Source: an uncultured Eubacteriales bacterium (lineage in GTDB: Bacteria > Bacillota > Clostridia > Oscillospirales > Butyricicoccaceae). From it: 6,514 nucleotides of DNA. The stretch is from positions 1-6,514 of the forward strand of contig CAKUPI010000108.1 in the NCBI GenBank assembly GCA_934675045.1, given 5' to 3'. Both the position numbers and the translations under genes were made by a program. This document shows positions 1 to 6,514 of this stretch, in pieces. Every line of letters starts with the position of its first letter. Within the stretch, counting starts at the first letter, position 1. Below the pieces are notes generated by a model. It saw nothing but the letters and a program-made list of their open reading frames with translations. It searched no databases and was not told the DNA's origin.

Positions 1-726
1 GTGGTAGTTGTTCTGGCAAAAGCCGATGGACGGCTCGATTTCGGGGATCAGCGCGGCGACGATGTCGACGTATTCGAGCAGCACGCTCTCGACGCCGGGG
101 CCGCACAGCAGGGCCGAAAACTCGTCGCGCACCCGCTCGCTGGCAATGCGCCCCAGCAGCGAGCGGCATTCGATGGCGGCCCGCGCCGTTTCCGCTTCGA
201 TTTCAAAGCCGAGCACCGACGAAAACCGCAGCGCCCGCAAAATGCGCAGGGCGTCCTCGCGGAAGCGCTGGTAGGGGTCGCCCACCGCGCGGATGACCCC
301 GCGGCCCAGGTCATCTGTGCCGCCAAAGGGGTCGACAAGGCCCTGTTTTTCCGACCATGCCATGGCGTTGACGGTAAAGTCGCGCCGGGCCAGGTCCTTT
401 TGCAGGTCGGCGGTAAAGGAAACGGCCGACGGGTGCCGGAAGTCAAGGTACTCCCCCTCCTCGCGGAAGGTGGTAATTTCTATCGGCATCCCCTCGATGA
501 CGGCGGTGACGGTGCCGTGCCGCAGGCCGGTGTCGGCCACGCGGAAGCGCTGCATGACCTGCTTGACCTGATCGGGCTGGGCGGCCGTCGCCACATCCCA
601 GTCGGCGGGCTCGCGCCCCATCAGGCTGTCGCGCACGCAGCCGCCGACGATGTATGCCTCAAACCCCGCCTCTTCCAGTGTGCGGAGTACCGTTTTTACT
701 TGTGCGGGCAGTTTGCCCATCATCAT
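1..726 (-). CDS. cca: CCA tRNA nucleotidyltransferase (class II, partial: C-terminus beyond window)
   Basis: Adds or repairs the 3' CCA end of tRNAs from CTP and ATP in the cytoplasm. The 242 visible residues cover the class II nucleotidyltransferase head and neck. GGCVRD lies at residues 28-33 and the metal-binding DxD pair is D42 and D44 (DWD). RRDFTVNAMAW is at about 114-124, LVDPFGG at 130-136, and the helix EDALRILRALRF, which in this family helps select the nucleotide, at about 157-168. The last residues, QNNYH, look like the entry to an HD domain, as in many Clostridia enzymes, but that domain lies off the window. The reading frame opens with three Met codons (726, 723, 720). I chose the first because AAAGGAGGG (736-744) is closest to it, with a spacer of about 10 bases. 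The gene follows the ftsH terminator and so may be expressed separately. A poly(A) polymerase of the same superfamily is the main alternative; the motifs do not separate the two with certainty. Confidence 0.92.
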   Translation of the reverse strand, partial: MMMGKLPAQVKTVLRTLEEAGFEAYIVGGCVRDSLMGREPADWDVATAAQPDQVKQVMQRFRVADTGLRHGTVTAVIEGMPIEITTFREEGEYLDFRHPSAVSFTADLQKDLARRDFTVNAMAWSEKQGLVDPFGGTDDLGRGVIRAVGDPYQRFREDALRILRALRFSSVLGFEIEAETARAAIECRSLLGRIASERVRDEFSALLCGPGVESVLLEYVDIVAALIPEIEPSIGFCQNNYH

Positions 727-743
727 ATTGCTTCACCCTCCTT

Positions 744-767
744 TAAACGGGTGCATAAACGGGTGCA
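744..767. repeat. Perfect 12-bp tandem direct repeat in the ftsH-cca gap
   Basis: The unit TAAACGGGTGCA occurs twice head to tail without mismatch (744-755 and 756-767); read on the minus strand it is TGCACCCGTTTA twice. It fills almost all the space between the ftsH terminator and the cca Shine-Dalgarno sequence, which overlaps its left end. It could be a simple duplication or a two-site operator or RNA element in front of cca; the sequence alone does not decide. Confidence 0.9.
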
Positions 768-772
768 AAACC

Positions 773-804
773 GCAAAAGGCCGTGCAAACGCACGACCTT
801 TTGC
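773..804 (-). terminator. Intrinsic terminator downstream of ftsH
   Basis: Read on the minus strand, two 14-base arms (791-804 and 773-786) form a fully paired stem with one G-U pair and a GUUU loop. The stem starts 10 bases after the ftsH TAA. The lower stem holds an A4/U4 block. The 3' arm ends in CCUUUUGC and is followed by GGUUUUGC, giving an interrupted U-tract. The A4/U4 flanks make it nearly symmetric, so it could also act on plus-strand transcripts, although no plus-strand gene is seen. It should separate ftsH from cca, at least partly. Confidence 0.82.
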
Positions 805-814
805 CGAAACCGCT

Positions 815-2662
<1,848 letters not shown>

Positions 2663-2667
2663 CTTTC

Positions 2668-2700
2668 CGGGGAGATCGTCCCCGCGCCGGACTTTCCCGG
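2668..2700 (-). other. Two small adjacent hairpins in the ftsH leader
   Basis: Between the hpt stop and the ftsH ribosome binding site, the minus-strand RNA can form CCGG-(6 bases)-CCGG (2700-2687). Next to it CGGGGA-(5 bases)-UCCCCG (2684-2668) can form a 6-bp stem. There is no U-run after either, so this is not a standard terminator. The second stem ends a single base from the AAAGGTGG element and could affect ribosome access or act as an RNA-processing site. Short GC stems arise easily in GC-rich DNA, so any function is speculative. Confidence 0.35.
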
Positions 2701-2725
2701 CCTTTTATATTGCACGGCGCGGGCG

Positions 2726-3277
2726 TTACTTTTCATAGACCTCGCGCTTTAAAATGCCGATTTCAGGGAAATTGCGGTAGTTTTCGGCGTAATCGAGGCC
2801 ATAGCCGACGATAAAGGCGTCGGGAACCTCGATTCCGCGGTAGTCGATGTCGACCTGCACCTTGCGGCGGGCCGGCTTGTCGAGCAGCGTGCAGAGCCGC
2901 AGCGACGCCGGGTGGCGCGCGTGCAGCAGCTTGAGCAGATAGGACAGCGTCGTGCCGCTGTCCAGAATGTCCTCGACTACTATAACATGTCTGCCCTCGA
3001 TATTGGTGTCTAAATCTTTAATAATTTGTACCTGTCCCGACGATTTTGCTCCCTTTCCGTAGCTGGATACCGCCATAAAGTCGATGGTGCAGGGCACCGT
3101 GACCTCGCGCACCAGATCGGCCATAAAGACAAAGGCGCCCTTGAGAACGCTGACCATAATGGGATTTTTCCCCGCGTAGTCGCGGGAAATGCGCGCGCCC
3201 AGCTCAGCGACGGTTTTTTGCAGCTCCTCGCGGGAAATGAGCACCTTTTCAATGTCCTGTGTTACTTCGTTGTTCAT
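2726..3277 (-). CDS. hpt: Hypoxanthine phosphoribosyltransferase
   Basis: Cytoplasmic purine salvage enzyme that joins hypoxanthine (often also guanine) with PRPP to give IMP or GMP. The 183 residues are full length for the family. The PRPP loop VIVVEDILDSGTT is at 98-110, with acidic pair E102/D103 and D106 as the probable catalytic base. LKGAF (45-49) is the pyrophosphate loop and SSYG (71-74) belongs to the flexible active-site loop. K134 in LLDKPARR contacts the base, and D162 in VGYGLDY matches the metal-binding aspartate of human HPRT. The start ATG shares four bases with the tilS stop (ATGA), and GGGAGGG lies 7 bases upstream, so translation is probably coupled to tilS. Codons for residues about 75-101 (2975-3055) are unusually AT-rich (TTA, ATA, AGA, GTA, GGA) compared with the rest of the gene. 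In Bacillus the same gene (hprT) also sits between tilS and ftsH. Confidence 0.97.
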   Translation of the reverse strand: MNNEVTQDIEKVLISREELQKTVAELGARISRDYAGKNPIMVSVLKGAFVFMADLVREVTVPCTIDFMAVSSYGKGAKSSGQVQIIKDLDTNIEGRHVIVVEDILDSGTTLSYLLKLLHARHPASLRLCTLLDKPARRKVQVDIDYRGIEVPDAFIVGYGLDYAENYRNFPEIGILKREVYEK

Positions 3278-4626
3278 ACCTCGTCCCTCCCGGCAGCCAC
3301 AATAACCGCCCGTTCTTTCTCTTTTTCCACCGTATACACACGATCCCAGAATAAGGCCCGTATTTTTTTATTATCGCACAAAACCGGCGTTCTGTCACGG
3401 TCTTTTTGCGGAATTTTTCTGTCTATCATGAATCTCTTCAGGCTTTTGCGCCCCCCGGGCAGCGCAATGACGTCACCCTGCACGCGCGGGCGGACAAACA
3501 GCCCCTCTGCCGTCCCCTCCGGCGCGAGAAAAGCCGCCATCGGCCAGCGTTCGGGGTGCTCGGGCGCAAGGCACAGCGTCCAGCTTCCCCAGCGCACCGG
3601 CTCGCCCGGACGCAGCCTGACGCAGGGCAGCGGCGTATCCGCTTCCCGCCTGCGGGCGAAAACCAGCTCGCCGTAGCGCCGAAACGCGGCCATGCCGTCG
3701 GGCAGATGCGCCTCGCCGGCGCTTTTCCCCTGCCGGCACAGCGCCAGCACCGCCTGCGCGTGCCGCAGCGTAAAAAGGCCCTCGCGCCCGCCGGCGCGAA
3801 GGTACAAAAGCCGCACGGCGCGCCCGCCGACCGCGGGGTGGGCTTCGGCCAGAAGCCCGGCCGGAACGGCCACCTCCCCCGCCCGCTCGACGGCCCTGTC
3901 GGCCAGCGCACGCGCGCAGATAAGCAGGAACTCGCCGTCCAGGCGCGCCAGCTCGGCGCCGCGGGCCATGCACTCCCCCGCCTGCGGGTTTACCTGCCGC
4001 AAAGCGGGCATCACGGTGTGCCGCAGGCGGTTGCGGGGCACGCTCTGGTCAAAATTGCTCTCGTCCTGCGCCCAGCGCAGTCCGCAGCGCGCGGCGTACT
4101 CTTCAATCTGCCCGCGCGTCACGCCGATCAGCGGGCGGATCAGCTCCCCCCGCACGGGCGGAATGCCGCCCATACCGACCGTTCCGCTGCCTCGCACCAG
4201 ATTGAGCAGAATGGTTTCGCAGTTGTCATCCTGATGATGGGCCGTGGCGATGCGCCGGCTGCCGCTCTGCCCGGCGGCGCGGCGCAGAAAATCATAGCGC
4301 AGCAGGCGCGCCGCCTGCTCCAGCGACAGGCCACTCTCGCGCGCAAGCGCCGGGGCGTCGCCCGCCTCGTGCAGCAGCTCGATGCCGAGCGAACGGCACA
4401 GCCGGCGCACCAGCTCCAGCTCGCCCTCCGCCGCCTGACGCCGGATTCCGTGCGAAAAATGGGCGGCGCAGAGTCCGATGCCGAGCCGCCCGCGCAGCTG
4501 CGCCAGCGCATGTGTCATGCAGACCGAATCGACGCCGCCCGACAGCGCGCACAGCACCGTTTGGCCGGGCGCCGTCATCTGATATTGTCTCAGGGTGTTT
4601 TCCACCGCTGTCAGAAAAGCTTCCAT
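3274..4626 (-). CDS. tilS: tRNA(Ile)-lysidine synthetase
   Basis: Uses ATP and lysine to convert C34 of the CAU-anticodon tRNA-Ile to lysidine, so that it reads AUA and is charged with isoleucine; essential in most bacteria. The N-type ATP pyrophosphatase P-loop SGGVDS is at 29-34. Further family motifs follow: HFSHGIR (56-62), EQAARLLRYDFL (103-114), HHQDDNCET (130-138) and a later VPRNRLRH segment. The substrate-binding C-terminal TilS domain is intact (about 378-450, VRPRVQGD to RKIPQKDRDR). The 450-residue length is in the normal range. HFSH replaces the more usual HxNH, and the acidic residues after it are shifted. The ATG at 4624-4626 lies 5 bases after the dnaB stop with only a weak GGATAGGG 3 bases away, so translation probably depends on re-initiation after dnaB. 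The open frame extends upstream to 4905, but that part lies inside dnaB and is not TilS-like. The last 45 codons or so are AT-rich and contain a promoter candidate. Confidence 0.96.
   Translation of the reverse strand: MEAFLTAVENTLRQYQMTAPGQTVLCALSGGVDSVCMTHALAQLRGRLGIGLCAAHFSHGIRRQAAEGELELVRRLCRSLGIELLHEAGDAPALARESGLSLEQAARLLRYDFLRRAAGQSGSRRIATAHHQDDNCETILLNLVRGSGTVGMGGIPPVRGELIRPLIGVTRGQIEEYAARCGLRWAQDESNFDQSVPRNRLRHTVMPALRQVNPQAGECMARGAELARLDGEFLLICARALADRAVERAGEVAVPAGLLAEAHPAVGGRAVRLLYLRAGGREGLFTLRHAQAVLALCRQGKSAGEAHLPDGMAAFRRYGELVFARRREADTPLPCVRLRPGEPVRWGSWTLCLAPEHPERWPMAAFLAPEGTAEGLFVRPRVQGDVIALPGGRKSLKRFMIDRKIPQKDRDRTPVLCDNKKIRALFWDRVYTVEKEKERAVIVAAGRDEV
3370..3398 (-). promoter_or_regulatory. 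Candidate sigma-A promoter inside the 3' end of tilS, directed at hpt-ftsH
   Basis: On the minus strand, GTGACA (3393-3398; 5 of 6 to TTGACA) is followed by a 17-base spacer and GATAAT (3370-3375; 5 of 6 to TATAAT). A TG one base before the -10 (TGC-GATAAT) forms an extended -10. Transcription would begin near 3363, in a run of seven A, giving a leader of about 85 bases to the hpt ATG. The surroundings are AT-rich in an otherwise GC-rich gene. It lies within coding sequence, so chance similarity is possible. Confidence 0.5.
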
Positions 4627-4631
4627 TTTCC

Positions 4632-5963
4632 CTATCCGCCCGTGTGGATGCGGTCCTGGCTCGAAAAAGTGGTAAACTGCCCCATCCACTGCAAATTGAC
4701 GCTGCCCGTTTCGCCGTGGCGGTTTTTGGCCACGATGATCTCCGCGACGTTTTTGTTTTCGCTGTCCTGATCGTAATAATCGTCGCGGTAGATAAACATC
4801 ACGACGTCGGCGTCCTGCTCGATGGAGCCCGATTCGCGCAGGTCGGACAGCATGGGCCGCTTGTCGGTGCGGCTTTCCGGCCCGCGCGACAGCTGCGACA
4901 GGCACAGAACCGGCACGTTGAGCTCCTTGGCCATGACCTTGAGCGCGCGGGAGATCTCGCCGACCTCCTGCACGCGGTTCTCGGTGCGGCGGCTGCCCTG
5001 CATCAGCTGCAGATAGTCGATGACGACCAGCCCCAGCTTATCCCCCAGGCGGCGGCATTTGGCCTTCATTTCCGGCACGGTGATGTTGGAATTGTCGTCA
5101 ATGACAATGTCCATGTCGGACAGGCGGCCCGAGGCGCCGGCCAGACGGCGCCAGTCGTCATCGCTCAGGGTGCCCATCTTGATTTTTTTGCCGTCGACCA
5201 GCGCTTCGCTGGACATCAGACGCATGGCCAGCTGCTGGGCCGACATTTCCAGCTGGAAAATGACGACGGTTTTTTCCGAGCTTTTGGCGGCGGTCAGCGC
5301 CATATTGAGGGCAATACTGGTCTTGCCCATGCCGGGGCGCGCCGCCATCAGCACCAGCTCGGACTTGTTCAGGCCGCCGATGTACGTGTCCAAATCGCGA
5401 AAGCCGGTCGGCACGCCGGGCAGCTTGCCCGGGTGCGCCGCCATCTCGTCGAGGTGGTCGTACACCAGACGAATGGCCGTTTTGATGCTGGTCAGGCCGG
5501 AAATCTCGCGCCCCTGGCGAATGGCGTAAATCTTCTGCTCGGCCAGCTCGGCGATGTCCTGCGGGTCATCCTGCTCGCTGCGGGTCAGCTCCATAATTTC
5601 GGCGGCCGCCGCCTGAAGCTCACGCAGCATGCTTTTGCCGCGGACAATGGCGGCGTATTCCTCGACGTTGGCCGACGAGGGCGTCGTTTCAATCAGCTGC
5701 AAAAAATAGTCGCGGTTGGCCTGCTCCTTGTACCCCAGCGCCTTCATTTCGTCGAGCACGGTGACCGGGTCGATGGTCTTGGCCGCCGTGAACATGTGCG
5801 AAATGGTCTCGAAAATCAGGCGGTTGGTCTCAATGTAAAAGTCATCGGCGGTCAGCAGCTCAATGACGCGCGGCGCGCTTTTGGGGTCGATGAGCACGGC
5901 GCCCAGCACGGCCTGCTCGGCCTCGATGCTGTATGGCGTCTGGCGCGAGTACAGCTCGTTCAT
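4632..5963 (-). CDS. dnaB: Replicative DNA helicase DnaB (DnaC in Bacillus nomenclature)
   Basis: Hexameric 5'-3' helicase that unwinds the parental duplex at the replication fork and recruits primase. The 443 residues have normal full length and no intein. The N-terminal helical domain (about 8-110) contains SIEAEQAVLGAVLID. A linker leads to the RecA-like motor, entered at GVPTGFRDLDTYIGGL (183-198). Walker A is ARPGMGKT (208-215), the catalytic glutamate is in QLEMS (E239), and Walker B is VVIDYLQL (313-320). SQLSR (356-360) is motif H3, and AKNRHGETG carries the Lys/Arg finger (K413 and R415). The ATG is supported by GGGAGGG six bases upstream. It lies 35 bases behind rplI, the linkage also seen in Bacillus, and tilS begins 5 bases after its TAG, so it is part of one transcription unit. 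No loader gene is visible in the window. Confidence 0.98.
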   Translation of the reverse strand: MNELYSRQTPYSIEAEQAVLGAVLIDPKSAPRVIELLTADDFYIETNRLIFETISHMFTAAKTIDPVTVLDEMKALGYKEQANRDYFLQLIETTPSSANVEEYAAIVRGKSMLRELQAAAAEIMELTRSEQDDPQDIAELAEQKIYAIRQGREISGLTSIKTAIRLVYDHLDEMAAHPGKLPGVPTGFRDLDTYIGGLNKSELVLMAARPGMGKTSIALNMALTAAKSSEKTVVIFQLEMSAQQLAMRLMSSEALVDGKKIKMGTLSDDDWRRLAGASGRLSDMDIVIDDNSNITVPEMKAKCRRLGDKLGLVVIDYLQLMQGSRRTENRVQEVGEISRALKVMAKELNVPVLCLSQLSRGPESRTDKRPMLSDLRESGSIEQDADVVMFIYRDDYYDQDSENKNVAEIIVAKNRHGETGSVNLQWMGQFTTFSSQDRIHTGG

Positions 5964-5998
5964 CTTCTTCCCTCCCGGGGATTTTGGCTTGTTTCTCT

Positions 5999-6445
5999 TT
6001 ACTCCTCGGTCACGGTGACGCGCACCGCGCCGGATATCTCGGTGTACAGCTTGGCCTTGACCTCAAAGGTCCCGAAGCTCTTGATGGCCTCGTCCAGCTG
6101 CAGCTTGGTCTTGGGAATGTCCACGTGATGCTGACGCATCAGCTCTTCGGAAATCTCTTTGGTGGTGACGCTGCCGAACAGGCGGCCGCCGGTGCCGGCC
6201 TTGGCCTTGATGATGACCTGCATGCCCTCGAGCTTCTGCTTAAGCTCGCGCGCGGCCTGCTTTTCCTGCTCGATGCGGCGGGCCGCCGCCTCGTCCTGAA
6301 TCTTTTTGGCGTTCATGGCGTCGGCCGTCGCTTCGGCGGCCAGCTTGCGCGGGAAGAGAAAGTTTCGCGCGTAGCCGTCCGACACGTTGACCAGCTGGCC
6401 CTTTTTGCCCTGGCCCTTGACGTCCTGCAACAAAATTACCTTCAT
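5999..6445 (-). CDS. rplI: 50S ribosomal protein bL9
   Basis: Structural protein of the large ribosomal subunit, which binds 23S rRNA near the L1 stalk base and helps keep the reading frame. The 148 residues match the usual length. The N-terminal rRNA-binding domain (about 1-40) includes the bL9 signature [13 protein letters not shown] (24-36). A long connecting helix rich in Ala, Glu, Lys and Arg spans about 41-74, and the C-terminal domain spans about 76-148 ([12 protein letters not shown] at 87-98). AAAGGAGA (6454-6461) lies 8 bases before the ATG and fixes the start. The frame is open upstream to the window edge, but those codons lack bL9 similarity. It is the first recognised gene of the block and is followed by dnaB. 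Confidence 0.98.
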   Translation of the reverse strand: MKVILLQDVKGQGKKGQLVNVSDGYARNFLFPRKLAAEATADAMNAKKIQDEAAARRIEQEKQAARELKQKLEGMQVIIKAKAGTGGRLFGSVTTKEISEELMRQHHVDIPKTKLQLDEAIKSFGTFEVKAKLYTEISGAVRVTVTEE

Positions 6446-6514
6446 ATTTCCAGTCTCCTTTTGTAGTGTTTTGTCCTCTGCGCCCGCATTGCGGTGCTTT
6501 TCCGAGTGTATGAT
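6446..6514 (-). other. Upstream region of rplI; possible tail of an unrecognised preceding gene
   Basis: Besides the rplI Shine-Dalgarno (6454-6461) I see no clear promoter, terminator or RNA element here. One minus-strand frame runs from 6513 for 23 codons, very rich in Lys and Arg, and stops in a TGA at 6442-6444 that overlaps the rplI ATG as ATGA. This geometry resembles a translationally coupled upstream gene; in Firmicutes rplI often follows the DHH-family phosphodiesterase gdpP. The visible tail is too short and too basic to recognise as that protein. Confidence 0.2.

Noticed and set aside
744..769. TTGCAC...TTTAAA in the tandem repeat as a cca promoter
   Set aside because: The hexamers match poorly, the spacer is only about 15 bases, and transcription would start downstream of the cca Shine-Dalgarno, which must be transcribed.
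2704..2709. TATAAA on the minus strand between hpt and ftsH as a -10 element
   Set aside because: No -35-like hexamer lies at 16-18 bases and the TG is not correctly placed for an extended -10, so a promoter cannot be supported.
3406..4770. Long plus-strand open frame (454 codons) opposite tilS
   Set aside because: Composition is Ala/Arg/Gln/Pro-rich with no domain signature, and it mirrors the codon structure of tilS.
4627..4905. N-terminal extension of tilS up to 4905
   Set aside because: The extra 93 codons overlap conserved C-terminal DnaB codons in another frame and are not TilS-like. The ATG at 4626 gives a normal TilS N-terminus.
4632..5963. Intein or insertion within dnaB
   Set aside because: The protein is a normal 443 residues with Walker A, Walker B and later motifs at ordinary spacing, so nothing is inserted.
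4512..6128. Long plus-strand open frame (538 codons) opposite dnaB and part of rplI
   Set aside because: It crosses two well-supported genes on the other strand and has no recognisable domain. It is a GC-driven antisense shadow.

Overview
This 6.5-kb window is a tightly packed block of six housekeeping genes, all on the minus strand. Transcription therefore runs from the right edge to the left edge: rplI (ribosomal protein bL9), dnaB (replicative helicase), tilS (tRNA-Ile lysidine synthetase), hpt (hypoxanthine phosphoribosyltransferase), ftsH (membrane AAA+ zinc protease) and cca (tRNA nucleotidyltransferase, cut by the left edge). The largest gap between genes is about 90 bases. No mobile element, CRISPR array, RNA gene or defence-type gene is visible.

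The tilS-hpt-ftsH order is the classic Firmicutes arrangement, and the Shine-Dalgarno sequences are strong (AAAGGAGGG, GGGAGGG, AAAGGAGA). The DNA is GC-rich (roughly 60% by eye), with G/C-ending codons. Together this suggests a high-GC Clostridia member, most likely of the Oscillospiraceae/Ruminococcaceae type. That placement is inferred from gene order and protein character, not from a search.

Layout from right to left: a 69-base stretch of unclear content precedes rplI (5999-6445). A 35-base gap leads to dnaB (4632-5963). tilS (3274-4626) starts 5 bases after the dnaB stop. hpt (2726-3277) overlaps the tilS stop by 4 bases (ATGA). A 63-base leader containing two small hairpins precedes ftsH (815-2662, or 815-2647 with a TTG start). 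A strong intrinsic terminator (773-804) closes ftsH. A perfect 12-base tandem repeat (744-767) then lies directly before the ribosome binding site of cca (1-726, partial).

The genes serve translation, tRNA maturation, replication, purine salvage and membrane protein quality control. Their linkage is probably about growth-coupled expression rather than one pathway. The least expected signals are at the DNA level. The 3' end of tilS contains a good sigma-A-type promoter candidate (GTGACA, 17 bases, TGC-GATAAT) aimed at hpt and ftsH. An AT-rich pocket of unusual codons inside hpt carries a second extended -10-like site. I see no evidence of an undescribed multi-gene system here.
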